Shown here: one piece after another, positions 9,522 through 20,461 of the stretch | Position numbering within the stretch: position 1 is the first letter of the stretch | Layout of the letters: every line of letters starts with the position of its first letter | DNA from: Ancylobacter defluvii | GTDB taxonomy: Bacteria; Pseudomonadota; Alphaproteobacteria; Rhizobiales; Xanthobacteraceae | Length of the DNA: 64,000 nt | Assembly: GCF_018390605.1 (NCBI RefSeq) | Contig: NZ_JAHBGD010000012.1 | Span: forward strand, 92,226-156,225 | Reading direction: 5' to 3' | The notes under the pieces: generated by a model | Told to the model about the DNA's origin: nothing | The model's database searches: none | What the model saw: the letters and a program-made list of their open reading frames with translations, nothing else | Translations under genes and position numbers: made by a program

Positions 9522-10507
9522 GTGCGCGCTTCCGCCGCATCGGCGTGGTCGGCGCCGGCGCCTGGGGCACGGCGCTGGCCAATGCCGCCGCCCGCGCCGG
9601 CCGGGAGGTGGTGCTGTGGGGCCGCGACCGGGCGGCGATGGAGGCCATGGCCCGCACCCGGCGCAACGAGACCCACCTGCCCGGCGTCGAGATCGCCGCC
9701 TCGGTCTCGCCCTCCCCCTCGCTGCACGTGCTGTCGGATTGCGACGCGGTGCTGCTGGTGGTCCCGGCGCAGGCCAGCCGCGAGGCGGCGGCCGCCATCG
9801 CCCCGCAACTGAAGGACGGCACCCCGGTGGTCACCTGCGCCAAGGGGATCGAGCGCGGCACCTCGCTGTTCATGACCCAGGTGCTCGCCGAGGCCTGCCC
9901 GCGCGCGGTGCCGGGCATCCTCTCCGGCCCCAGCTTCGCCGCCGACGTCGCCGCCGGCCTGCCGACCGCCGTCACCCTGGCGGTACAGGATTTCGGCCTC
10001 GCCGAGGCGCTGTGCACCGCGCTGGGATCGCCGTCGTTCCGGCTCTATCACAGCGACGATGTGCGCGGCGTGGAGATCGGCGGCGCCGCTAAGAACGTGC
10101 TCGCCATCGCCGCTGGCATCGTCGGCGGGCGCGAGCTTGGCGCCAGCGCCGCGGCGGCGCTGATCGCCCGCGGCTTCGCCGAGCTGTCGCGCTTCGGCCG
10201 CGCCTATGGCGCCCGCCCGGAAACCCTCACCGGGCTGTCGGGACTGGGCGACCTGATCCTCACCTGTTCCTCGCCGCAGTCGCGGAACTACGCGCTCGGG
10301 CTCAGCCTCGGCAGGACCAACCAATTCCCTCCCAACGGCAAGCTTGCCGAAGGCGCGTTCACCGCCTCGGTGCTGGTGGCGATGGCGGAGCGGGCCGGCA
10401 TCGACATGCCGATCGCCAGCGCCGTCGAGGCGGTGCTGTCCGGGCGCGACGACATCGAACAGGCGATAGGCTCGCTGCTGGCGCGGCCTCAGAAAGCGGA
10501 AGGCTAA
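9518..10507 (+). CDS. gpsA: Glycerol-3-phosphate dehydrogenase [NAD(P)+]
   Basis: GpsA makes sn-glycerol 3-phosphate from dihydroxyacetone phosphate for phospholipid synthesis. The 329-residue protein carries the N-terminal nucleotide-binding [19 protein letters not shown], the CAKGIERGT and [16 protein letters not shown] blocks, and the catalytic lysine region [17 protein letters not shown], with [18 protein letters not shown] near the C-terminus. Its ATG overlaps the tsaD stop, and the EVE-domain gene begins 2 bp after its own stop, so the three are probably one transcript. Confidence 0.96.
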   Translation: MSARFRRIGVVGAGAWGTALANAAARAGREVVLWGRDRAAMEAMARTRRNETHLPGVEIAASVSPSPSLHVLSDCDAVLLVVPAQASREAAAAIAPQLKDGTPVVTCAKGIERGTSLFMTQVLAEACPRAVPGILSGPSFAADVAAGLPTAVTLAVQDFGLAEALCTALGSPSFRLYHSDDVRGVEIGGAAKNVLAIAAGIVGGRELGASAAAALIARGFAELSRFGRAYGARPETLTGLSGLGDLILTCSSPQSRNYALGLSLGRTNQFPPNGKLAEGAFTASVLVAMAERAGIDMPIASAVEAVLSGRDDIEQAIGSLLARPQKAEG

Positions 10508-10509
10508 GC

Positions 10510-10926
10510 ATGGCGCACTGGCTGTACAAATCCGAACCCTTCAAATGGTCCTGGCAGAACCAGCTCGAGGCCGGCGCCAAGGGCACCCATTGGGACGGCG
10601 TGCGCAACCATCTGGCCAAGCAGCAGCTTCTGGCGATGAAGCGCGGCGATCGCGGCTTCTTCTACCACTCCAACGAGGGCAAGGAGATCGTCGGCATCGT
10701 CGAGGTGATCAAGGAGGCCTATCCCGATCCTTCCGACCCGACGGGCAAGTTCGTCATGGTCGACATCAAGGCGGTGGAGGGCCTGCCCCATCCGGTGACG
10801 CTCGCCGCCATCAAGGCCGAACCGCGCCTCTCCGAAATGGCGCTGATGCGCTTCTCCCGCCTCTCCGTGCAGCCGGTCACCGATGAGGAATGGGACATCG
10901 TCCTGTCCATGGCCGGGGCCAAGTGA
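10510..10926 (+). CDS. EVE domain-containing protein
   Basis: The 138-residue protein is a single EVE domain (PUA-like fold, PF01878), starting with the typical AHWLYKSEPFKWSW and containing WDGVRNHLAKQQLLAMKRGDRGFFYHSNEGKEIVG-type strands (only key parts quoted). EVE proteins are thought to bind modified bases in nucleic acids. It is the third gene of tsaD-gpsA-EVE, which is a recurrent order in alphaproteobacteria. Its TGA at 10924-10926 overlaps a GTG that may start the next gene. The physiological ligand is unknown. Confidence 0.9.
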   Translation: MAHWLYKSEPFKWSWQNQLEAGAKGTHWDGVRNHLAKQQLLAMKRGDRGFFYHSNEGKEIVGIVEVIKEAYPDPSDPTGKFVMVDIKAVEGLPHPVTLAAIKAEPRLSEMALMRFSRLSVQPVTDEEWDIVLSMAGAK

Positions 10927-10937
10927 CGGAAAGGCAA

Positions 10938-11603
10938 GTGACGGAAAGCATCCGCGACCCCGAAGCCTTCATCCGTGCAGAGACCCTTCCGCGCCCGGTG
11001 CCGCTGGTGCCCGAGATCCGGCTCTATGTCGCCGACGAGGCGGTGCCGATCTGGCAGCGTACCGAGGAGCAGCTCGGCGAGATCGGCCTGCCGCCGCCGT
11101 TCTGGGCCTTCGCCTGGGCCGGTGGCCAGGCGCTCGCCCGCCATGTGTTGGATAACCCGGACATCGTGCGCGGCAAGCGGGTGCTCGATTTCGCCGCAGG
11201 CTCCGGCCTGGTCGCGCTCGCGGCCCGCCGTGCCGGCGCTCTCGTGGTCGAGGCCGCCGACATCGACCCTTTCGCCCGCGCCGCCATCGCGCTCAATGCC
11301 GAGCTGAACGGCCTCGATGCGATCACGCCCTGCCAGTACAACGTGCTCGGCCGCGACGAGGGCTGGGAGGTGGTGCTGGCCGGCGACATCGCCTATGAGC
11401 GCGATCTTGCCGCCGAGGTGTTTGCCTGGCTGGAAGCGCTCGCCGCCCGCGGCGCGGCGGTGTGGATCGGCGATCCCGGCCGCAGCTACCTGCCGCGCGA
11501 GCGGCTGACGCGGATCGCCGAATATGGCGTGCCGGTGTCGCGCGAGCTGGAAGACAGCGAGATCAAGCGCACCTCGGTCTGGCGGCCGGGCATAGCCGGC
11601 TAG
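10938..11603 (+). CDS. Class I SAM methyltransferase, METTL20/PrmA-like (possible ETF-beta lysine methyltransferase)
   Basis: The 221-residue protein has the seven-beta-strand methyltransferase motifs: FWAFAWAGGQALAR before motif I, VLDFAAGSGLVALAARRAGA (motif I), ADIDPFARAAIALNAELNG (motif II) and LAGDIAYER (post I). Bacterial members close to this, often labelled as ribosomal L11 methyltransferase-like, methylate a lysine of the electron transfer flavoprotein beta subunit. That substrate is inferred from family resemblance only. The start is ambiguous: GTG at 10923 overlaps the EVE stop as GTGA, while GTG at 10938 has GGAAAGG just upstream. A 13-bp exact repeat created both. Confidence 0.78.
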   Translation: MTESIRDPEAFIRAETLPRPVPLVPEIRLYVADEAVPIWQRTEEQLGEIGLPPPFWAFAWAGGQALARHVLDNPDIVRGKRVLDFAAGSGLVALAARRAGALVVEAADIDPFARAAIALNAELNGLDAITPCQYNVLGRDEGWEVVLAGDIAYERDLAAEVFAWLEALAARGAAVWIGDPGRSYLPRERLTRIAEYGVPVSRELEDSEIKRTSVWRPGIAG

Positions 11604-11651
11604 AAACATCCGGGCGACTACATACCGACCAAAGTCTCGCGCCTCCCACGC

Positions 11652-11680
11652 TTGTCGCGAGCGAGCCGTCTGCCCATAAT
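11652..11680 (+). promoter_or_regulatory. Candidate housekeeping promoter for acs
   Basis: TTGTCG at 11652-11657 and CATAAT at 11675-11680 are separated by exactly 17 bp, in the 128-bp space before acs. This would place transcription start near 11687, about 45 bp before the ATG. Confidence 0.45.
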
Positions 11681-11731
11681 TCCTTAGAAGCAAGATAAGG
11701 CGCGCCAGCGCAGGGGTGAAGGAAAACGCCA

Positions 11732-13687
<1,956 letters not shown>

Positions 13688-13691
13688 CGTC

Positions 13692-14462
13692 TCAGTCGGC
13701 GCCGCGCCGCAAGGCCCGGCGCTTCCGCATGGCACGGCGGATCGCGGTGGCGAGCGAGGACGCTCCGGCGAAGCTCGCCCGCAGATCCTCGATACCGAAA
13801 TCTTCGCCGGACGCCCGGCAGACGATGCCGTGTGTCCGGAACACCTCGTTCCAGCCCCGCCGTGAGCCGAGATCCCTGCGATCGCGATAGCATGGCACCT
13901 GCGCCGCGATCAGCCAGGGGCGCGGCGCCACCGGCGGATAGTCGAGCAGCAGCAGCCTCGGATCGGCCGCAAAGCGCGACAGCGCGGCATGAAGGCGGTC
14001 GAGCGTCGCCTCCAGCGCCGCGCCCTCCACATCGTAGCGCGGACTGCGCTGGCGCACGAACAGCGTCGTGCCCAAGGCGCAGTCGGCGATCAGGCGATGA
14101 TGGAGCGCGCGGTATTTCGGGACGAGACGACGCTCGATCTCCGCCGCATCCATGGCGAGCACATCCTCGCGCGCGGAAAATTCGTGCTGATGGATGGTCT
14201 CGGAGAGACGCGAGCAGAAGGCCGAAAGGTTGCCGCGCCCGGTCGGCACCTTGACGATGTTGGCCGCCGCGAACACCTCGGCCGCCCCCGTCTCCAGCAC
14301 GGTAAGCACACCGTGAAACGGCGTGTCCCACCAGTCGAAAGGGTAGGCGCGGCCGGTGCGCGACAGGCGGCGCGTCTGATAGGCGACCTCGCACAAGGCG
14401 CCAAGACTGACGATCCGGTCGACCACGAGAAGCGGCTCGACCGGCGGGGAAAAGAGCCACAT
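13692..14462 (-). CDS. DUF1796 putative papain-like cysteine peptidase
   Basis: The 256-residue protein matches the DUF1796 (PF08795) signature: DRIVSLGALCEVAYQTRRL followed by AYPFDWWDTPFHGV. The cysteine in GALC is the proposed nucleophile and later His residues (HQHEF, ALHHRL) could complete a catalytic site. Family members often sit among polysaccharide or glycosyltransferase genes, but here the gene stands alone between acs and glutamate dehydrogenase. I chose ATG at 14462, where family similarity begins; the open frame continues 48 residues upstream without likeness. No signal peptide is visible. The substrate is unknown. Confidence 0.68.
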   Translation of the reverse strand: MWLFSPPVEPLLVVDRIVSLGALCEVAYQTRRLSRTGRAYPFDWWDTPFHGVLTVLETGAAEVFAAANIVKVPTGRGNLSAFCSRLSETIHQHEFSAREDVLAMDAAEIERRLVPKYRALHHRLIADCALGTTLFVRQRSPRYDVEGAALEATLDRLHAALSRFAADPRLLLLDYPPVAPRPWLIAAQVPCYRDRRDLGSRRGWNEVFRTHGIVCRASGEDFGIEDLRASFAGASSLATAIRRAMRKRRALRRGAD

Positions 14463-14640
14463 GGCGGGGATCCCTGCCCAGCCTGATGATCGGAGGCGGA
14501 ACGTCTGATGAACGCCGGAGGCGACACCCGGCCGGCAGGAACTCGCCCGCCGCCCGGATATCGGTCCACGCCCAAGGCTAAGACAAGGCCCGCATACGTC
14601 GCACAAGCAAAAGGCGCGCCAGTCAGACCTCTGTTCGCAC

Positions 14641-17600
14641 CTACCCTCGCACCAGGTCGCCGAGCAGGCTCGCCGCCACCGACAGCTTGGAGACGCTGAG
14701 GCCCGAGCCGGCGATCTCGTGCACGGCGGCGCGTGTGCGCTCGACCTCCACCGACCGTGCCGCCGCCCAGGCGGCGACGCCGCCGGCGCCCGGCCCCTGG
14801 CTCTCGATCACCTCGGCGGTGAGCCGCCGCACCGCGATCTCGAAGGCCACCAGCGCCCGCTCCAGCGCCAACCGGTCGTAATAATCGGTGACCGCCAGTC
14901 CCCGCGCCGCCGACATGATGCGGTCGAGGCGGAAATGCAGCCCGACGGCGAAGAAGGTGGTCGCCACCTCGGCGATCGGCGCCTTGGTGCGGTCGGCGAT
15001 CAGCACGATGTCGGTGGCGTTCTCCACCGCCGGCAGCCGGCCGACCCGGCGCGCCAGTTCCTCCGGCACCCCCGCCTGCGTCCACTGGGCGATGCGGGCA
15101 TCGTGGAGCGCCCGCGTCTCCTCCGGGATCAGCTCGCGCACCGTGCCCTTCAGCGCCTCCACCACCGGCGGCACGCCGGCGGCGTAATGCGACACCAGCT
15201 CGTCGAGGCTGTGGCGCAGGTCGACATTGCGCAGGAACCACACGGTGCGGTCGAGCAGCAGGTCCTGCACCGCCGCGTAGAGGTCGAGCTGCACGGCGCC
15301 GGCGGTGCGCCCGTCCAGCGCGTCGATCGCCCGGTTGAGGCCGTCGAGGTCGAAGCCGTCGCGCACCACCGCGAAGGCCTTGGCGATCGAGCCGATATCG
15401 GCGCCGGTGGCATCGATGAGCCGGGCGAGGAAGGCCGGGCCGCCATGGTTGATCACGGCGTTGGAGAGCCGTGTGGCGATGATGTCGCGCCGCAGCCGGT
15501 GCCCCTCGACCCCGTCGGGGAAGCGGGCATTCAGCTCCGGCGGGAAATAGGCGGTGAGCTCGCGGGCGAGATACGGGTCGTCCGGCACGTCGGTATCGAG
15601 CAGGTCGGCATGCGCGGTGAGTTTGGCATAGGCCAGCAGCACCGCGAGTTCCGGCCGCGTGAGGCCTTCGCCGCGTCCGCGCCGCTCGTTGATCTCGCCA
15701 TCGCCGGGCAGATACTCGACGGCGCGGTCGAGCAGGCCGCGTTCCTCGAGCCGCTGCATCAGCCGCTGGTGGAAGGTGAGCTCGCTTGCCGCCCGCCGCT
15801 CGGCCAGCGAGAGCGCCAGCGTCTGCAGGTAGTTGTTGCGCAGCACCAGCGCCGCCACCTCGTCGGTCATGCTGGCGAGCAGTTCCGCGCGCGCCCGGGC
15901 GTCGAGCCGGCCGTCGCGACTGGCCGCGCCGAGGGCGATCTTGATGTTCACCTCGACGTCGGAGGTGTTCACCCCGGCGGAATTGTCGATGGCGTCGGTG
16001 TTGAGCCGCACGCCGCGCTTGGCCGCCTCGATGCGGGCGCGCTGGGTAACGCCGAGATTGGCGCCCTCGCCGATCACCTTGGCCCGAAGCTCGGTGGCGG
16101 CGATGCGCACCGCGTCATTGGCGCGGTCGCCGGCATGGGCATCGGTCTCGCCCGCGGCGCGGATATAGGTGCCGATCCCGCCGAACCACAAAAGGTCGAC
16201 CGGCGCGCGCAATATGGCGCTGATCACCTCGGCCGGCGAGGCGGAGGAGCGGTCGAAGCCGAGCGCCTCGCGCACCGCCGGGGCGAGCGGGATGCTCTTG
16301 GCGGCGCGGGAGTAAATGCCGCCGCCCGGCGAGATCAGCGATTTGTCGTAGTCCTGCCAGGAGGAGCGCGGCAGCGCGAACAGCCGCTTGCGCTCGGCGA
16401 GCGAGGACAGCGGATCCGGGGTCGGGTCGAGGAAGATGTCGCGATGGTCGAAGGCGGCCACCAGCTTGATGGTGTTCTCCAACAGCATGCCGTTGCCGAA
16501 CACGTCGCCCGACATGTCGCCGACGCCGGCCACGGTGAACGGCGTCACCCGGATGTCGGTGTCCATCTCGCGGAAGTGGCGGCGCACCGCCTCCCAGGCG
16601 CCGCGCGCGGTGATGCCCATGCCCTTGTGGTCGTAGCCGACCGAGCCGCCGGAGGCGAAGGCATCGCCGAGCCAGAAGCCGCGCGCCTCGGAAAGCCCGT
16701 TGGCGGTGTCGGAGAAGGTCGCGGTGCCCTTGTCGGCGGCGACCACCAGATAGGGGTCGTCCTCGTCGTGGCGCACCACGCGCGGCGGGTGGTCGATCTC
16801 GGCGCCGTCAATGTTGTCGGTGAGGTCGAGCAGCGAGGAGACGAACAGCTTGTAGGCTTCCGTGCCCTCCGCCTGCACCGCCTCGCGCGGGCCGGTCGGC
16901 AGGTGCTTGGGCACGAACCCGCCCTTGGCGCCCACCGGCACGATCACCGCGTTCTTCACCTGCTGCGCCTTGACGAGGCCGAGCACCTCGGTGCGGAAGT
17001 CCTGCGGCCGGTCGGACCAGCGCAGGCCTCCGCGCGCCACCCGGCCGAAGCGCAGATGGATGCCCTCCACCCGCGGCGAATGCACGAAGATCTCGAACAG
17101 CGGCTTGGGCAGCGGCAGGCCCTCGACCTTGTGGCTGAGGAACTTCACCGCGATCGCCGGCTTGGGTTCGCCATTCGCCGTGGTCTGGAAGAAATTGGTC
17201 CGCATCGCCGCCCCGACCAGATCGGCGAAGGCCCGCAGGATACGGTCGTCGTCGAGGCTCTGCACCTCGGCGAGCGCCGCCTCGATCTCGGCACGGATCG
17301 TCGCCCCCCGCGCGTCGCGGTCGCCGGCGACGGACGGGTCGAAGCGCGCGTGGAACAATGCCACCAGCCGGTCGACGATGGCCGGATGGGCGTTCAGCGC
17401 CGTCCACAGATAGTCCTGGCTGTAGGGCGAGCCGATCTGCCGCAGATAGCGCGCCAGCGTGCGGATGAGCGCGATGTCGCGCCAGTCCAGGCGGGCGTTC
17501 AGCACCAGCGCGTTGAAACCGTCGCTTTCCGCCTGGCCGTGCAGCACCGCCATCAGGCAGGCATGCAGGCGCTGCTCCAATATGTCGAGGTCGATCTCGC

Positions 17601-19485
17601 CGCCGCCGCGCCGGGCGAGCACCATGTCGTGGACATAGATCGGCGCCAGCCCCTCCGGTTCGACGGTGAAGGTGCGCTCGTCGACCACAAGGAAACCCAT
17701 CGCCTCCAGCAGCGGCACCCGCTCGGAGAGCAGCCGCGGCACCTTGTAGCTCAGCACCTTGAGCCCGGCCCGCTCGCCTCCCGCGCCCTGCTCCGGCTTG
17801 TGGAAGTCGATGGCGACCGGAGCCGCTTCGCCGAGCCGTTCGATCAGCCGAAGGTCGGCCAGCGCGGTCTGCGGCGTGTTGCTGTCCTGATAGCCGGCGG
17901 GGAAGGCATGGCCATAGCGCGCGCGCAGCCGCGCCGTCGTCTCCTGCGGATAGACGAGGCCGATGGCGCCGGCGAACACGTCCTCCCAGGTGCGGATGAT
18001 CTCGCCGACCGCCGCCTCCAGCTCGGCGCGGCCGGGATCCGCCTGCGCGGTTCCCTCGTCGCGCTCGATGGTGAAGTGCACCCGCGTCAGCGGCCCGTCG
18101 AGGAACAGCGGCTTGAAGGTCACCACCTTGCCGCCGAAGCTCGCCGCCAGCAGGTCGCCGATGCGCTGGCGCACCTCCGAGCCGTAGCGGTCGCGCGGCA
18201 CGTAGACCAGCACCGAGACGAAGCGATCGAAGCGTTCGCGCCACGCCAGCACCCGCACCCGCGGATGCTCGTCGAGCTGGAGGATGGCCAGCGCGAAGTG
18301 GAACAGCGTGGCCTCGTCGATCTGGAACAGCTCGTCGCGCGGGAAGTTCTCCAACACGCTGGCCAGCGCCTTGCCGGAATGGCTCGACGGATCGAAGCCG
18401 GCGCGCTCGATCACCTTCAGCGCCTTGCGGCGCAGCAGCGGGATCACCGACAGCGAGCGCGTATAGGCGGTGGAGGTGAACAGGCCGGCAATGGCGAGGC
18501 CGCCGATCACCCGTCCCTGCGCGTCGTAGCGCTTGACCACCACCACATCCATCCAGGTGCGGCGATGCACCTGGGCCAGCGTGCGCGAGCGGGTGACCAC
18601 CAGCGGGCTGGCATCCGCCAGCACCAGCGACAGGTCGGCGCTCACCGCCGTGGGATCGAGCTGGCGGCGGAACAGCCGCATCTCCAGGTCGGCGAGCAGG
18701 CCGAACGCACCTGCCGTGCGCCGGACGAACAGGCCGCCGGCTTCGAGATCGTAGTGGCGGGTACCGAGGAAGGTGAAATTGTCGGCCAGCAGCCATTCGA
18801 GGAAGGCGACCGCCTCGGCCGCCTCGTCCACCGGCACGCTGGCCGGCGCGCCGCGCAGATCGGCCAGCGCCGCCTCGACCTCGCCGAGCATCGGCTTCCA
18901 GTCGGTCACCGCGGCGCGCACCTGCGCCATCACCGCGACCAACTCGGCCGCCAGCGCCTCGCGCTCGCCGGCATCGGCAAGGCGCGGCACGTGGATGTGA
19001 ATCAGGCTCTCGCGCTTCTGGTGCGGGTCCTTCGGCGCGCCCTGGGCGGCGATGCCGACCAGCCCTCCCTGCCGGTCGCGCTCGACCTTGAAGATCGGAT
19101 GCACCACCAGCGAGGCGGTGAGGTTGCGCTCGTTCAACGCCGCCATCGCCGAATCGAGCAGGAACGGCATGTCGTCGTTGACGATCTCGATCACCGTCAC
19201 CTCGCCGAGGCGCTCGCCGCCCGGCACCACTTCCGGCAGCTCGACGCGGACATCCGCGGCGCCGGCGGTGCGCCGGGCGAGATGCTCATGGGCGCGCCGG
19301 GCCAGCTCGGCGAGTTCCTGCGCGGTATAGAGCCGTACATCCTCGGCCACGGCCCGCCCGAACAGGCGGCTGGCGAAGCGCGGCGGCATGTCGCCCTCGG
19401 TCGCCTGCGTGATGAGATCCGCCTGTTCCACCAGCTGGCGCGCCGCGCGCTCGTCTTCGCTGGCGAGAAAGCCTTCGACACCCAT
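14641..19485 (-). CDS. NAD-specific glutamate dehydrogenase, large 180-kDa type
   Basis: This 1,614-residue enzyme belongs to the GDH-180 class (PF05088), which deaminates glutamate to 2-oxoglutarate and ammonia using NAD. The long N-terminal part holds ACT-like regulatory segments. The catalytic core lies about residues 760-1180, with RVARGGLRWSDRPQDFRTEVLGL, the lysine-containing GAKGGFVPK, DKGTATFSDTANG and GSVGYDHKGMGITARGAW blocks, then the nucleotide-binding VAGVGDMSGDVFGNGML. Such enzymes usually serve catabolic nitrogen release from amino acids. The gene stands alone; the opposite strand is open almost end to end, which is a GC artefact. It is divergent from the OmpW-like gene. Confidence 0.95.
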   Translation of the reverse strand: MGVEGFLASEDERAARQLVEQADLITQATEGDMPPRFASRLFGRAVAEDVRLYTAQELAELARRAHEHLARRTAGAADVRVELPEVVPGGERLGEVTVIEIVNDDMPFLLDSAMAALNERNLTASLVVHPIFKVERDRQGGLVGIAAQGAPKDPHQKRESLIHIHVPRLADAGEREALAAELVAVMAQVRAAVTDWKPMLGEVEAALADLRGAPASVPVDEAAEAVAFLEWLLADNFTFLGTRHYDLEAGGLFVRRTAGAFGLLADLEMRLFRRQLDPTAVSADLSLVLADASPLVVTRSRTLAQVHRRTWMDVVVVKRYDAQGRVIGGLAIAGLFTSTAYTRSLSVIPLLRRKALKVIERAGFDPSSHSGKALASVLENFPRDELFQIDEATLFHFALAILQLDEHPRVRVLAWRERFDRFVSVLVYVPRDRYGSEVRQRIGDLLAASFGGKVVTFKPLFLDGPLTRVHFTIERDEGTAQADPGRAELEAAVGEIIRTWEDVFAGAIGLVYPQETTARLRARYGHAFPAGYQDSNTPQTALADLRLIERLGEAAPVAIDFHKPEQGAGGERAGLKVLSYKVPRLLSERVPLLEAMGFLVVDERTFTVEPEGLAPIYVHDMVLARRGGGEIDLDILEQRLHACLMAVLHGQAESDGFNALVLNARLDWRDIALIRTLARYLRQIGSPYSQDYLWTALNAHPAIVDRLVALFHARFDPSVAGDRDARGATIRAEIEAALAEVQSLDDDRILRAFADLVGAAMRTNFFQTTANGEPKPAIAVKFLSHKVEGLPLPKPLFEIFVHSPRVEGIHLRFGRVARGGLRWSDRPQDFRTEVLGLVKAQQVKNAVIVPVGAKGGFVPKHLPTGPREAVQAEGTEAYKLFVSSLLDLTDNIDGAEIDHPPRVVRHDEDDPYLVVAADKGTATFSDTANGLSEARGFWLGDAFASGGSVGYDHKGMGITARGAWEAVRRHFREMDTDIRVTPFTVAGVGDMSGDVFGNGMLLENTIKLVAAFDHRDIFLDPTPDPLSSLAERKRLFALPRSSWQDYDKSLISPGGGIYSRAAKSIPLAPAVREALGFDRSSASPAEVISAILRAPVDLLWFGGIGTYIRAAGETDAHAGDRANDAVRIAATELRAKVIGEGANLGVTQRARIEAAKRGVRLNTDAIDNSAGVNTSDVEVNIKIALGAASRDGRLDARARAELLASMTDEVAALVLRNNYLQTLALSLAERRAASELTFHQRLMQRLEERGLLDRAVEYLPGDGEINERRGRGEGLTRPELAVLLAYAKLTAHADLLDTDVPDDPYLARELTAYFPPELNARFPDGVEGHRLRRDIIATRLSNAVINHGGPAFLARLIDATGADIGSIAKAFAVVRDGFDLDGLNRAIDALDGRTAGAVQLDLYAAVQDLLLDRTVWFLRNVDLRHSLDELVSHYAAGVPPVVEALKGTVRELIPEETRALHDARIAQWTQAGVPEELARRVGRLPAVENATDIVLIADRTKAPIAEVATTFFAVGLHFRLDRIMSAARGLAVTDYYDRLALERALVAFEIAVRRLTAEVIESQGPGAGGVAAWAAARSVEVERTRAAVHEIAGSGLSVSKLSVAASLLGDLVRG

Positions 19486-19615
19486 GTCCGTCTCCTGCCT
19501 CGGTCCGCGCGCCGTCGCGGCGGCCGTCCTATCGTTGGTACCGGCTTCTGACGGCCGGATGACGACCTTAGTCCTGTTGCCGGACCGTCACACTGCGCGA
19601 CGCGATCCCGGCCGG

Positions 19616-19629
19616 TTGAGATGTATCAA
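19616..19629. promoter_or_regulatory. FNR/FixK-like box upstream of the OmpW-like gene
   Basis: TTGAG-ATGT-ATCAA matches the FNR/FixK consensus TTGAT-N4-ATCAA at nine of ten positions, in an AT-rich patch of an otherwise GC-rich spacer. It is centred about 87 bp before the ATG at 19709. It lies between divergent genes and could act on either, but ompW genes are known oxygen-responsive FNR targets in enterobacteria. Confidence 0.5.
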
Positions 19630-19708
19630 ATTTCGGCGACCCCGACCGTTCCAGAACGTCGGTGCGGCATGTCGCGCCGCAGCATCGGGCGGGCACAGGG
19701 GAAAGCAC

Positions 19709-20392
19709 ATGTCCAAAGCGCTTCAGGCCATCACCGTCGCCATTCCGGCGGCCTTTCTCATTGCGGCGCCGGCCTTTGCCGCCGACGTCGCCAGCGCGCC
19801 GCCGGCCTACAAGGCGCCAGCGCCGGTGGTCGAGAAGAGCCCGTGGCAGATCCGCCTGCGCCTGCTCGGCGTGCTGCCGGAGGATGGCGGCAAGGTGAAC
19901 GGCGTGCCGGGATCCGACCTCGATTATTCCGATTCGATCGTGCCGGAACTCGACATCACCTATTATTTTACCGACAACTGGGCGGCCGAGCTGATCCTCG
20001 GCGTCACCCCGCACGATATTGACGGCGCCGGCTCGCTGGCCGGGCTGGGCAAGATCGGCGAGGCTTGGCTGCTGCCGCCGACCCTCACCCTGCAATACCA
20101 CTTCACCGAATTCGGCGCCTTCAAGCCCTATGTCGGCGCCGGCGTGAACTACACCATCTTCTTCAACCAGAAGGCCGACGCCGCCGATTCGCTGGATGTG
20201 CACGACACATGGGGCTGGGCGCTGCAGGCCGGCTTCGACTACATGATCGACGCGCATTGGGGCTTCAACGTCGACGTCAAGAAGCTGTTCCTCAAGCCGG
20301 ATTTCGACGTCACCGTCGCCGGCACGCCGCTCACCGGCACCGCCGATCTCGACCCGTGGATCGTCGGCGTCGGCGTCACCTACCGCTTCTGA
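19709..20392 (+). CDS. OmpW-family outer membrane protein
   Basis: The 227-residue protein has a signal peptide (MSKALQAITVAIPAAFLIAAPAFA, cleavage after AFA) and an OmpW-type eight-stranded barrel: SPWQIRLRLLGVLPEDGG at the start of the mature barrel, VPELDITYYFTDNWAAEL, ELILGVTPHDI, FKPYVGAGVNYTIFF, and a C-terminal aromatic strand ending VGVTYRF for BAM recognition. OmpW proteins form narrow hydrophobic channels in the outer membrane. It is the only gene in its transcript, with an FNR/FixK-like box upstream and a bidirectional terminator downstream. Confidence 0.9.
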   Translation: MSKALQAITVAIPAAFLIAAPAFAADVASAPPAYKAPAPVVEKSPWQIRLRLLGVLPEDGGKVNGVPGSDLDYSDSIVPELDITYYFTDNWAAELILGVTPHDIDGAGSLAGLGKIGEAWLLPPTLTLQYHFTEFGAFKPYVGAGVNYTIFFNQKADAADSLDVHDTWGWALQAGFDYMIDAHWGFNVDVKKLFLKPDFDVTVAGTPLTGTADLDPWIVGVGVTYRF

Positions 20393-20413
20393 GCGACGTC
20401 ATCCCGCAAAAGC

Positions 20414-20441
20414 AAAGGGCCGGCACGAGCCGGCCCTTTTT
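20414..20441. terminator. Bidirectional rho-independent terminator, ompW-like / purH
   Basis: Arms AAAGGGCCGGC (20414-20424) and GCCGGCCCTTT (20429-20439) enclose the loop ACGA and are followed by T residues to 20441. The A-rich 5' side lets it work for convergent purH as well. Confidence 0.9.
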
Positions 20442-20461
20442 CATGTCCCGGCGAGCCCGCC

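Noticed and set aside
14719-19551. A 1,610-residue open frame on the plus strand opposite glutamate dehydrogenase
   Set aside because: The translation is Arg/His/Gly-rich with no family likeness. It mirrors the codons of the real gene, a common effect of high third-position GC.
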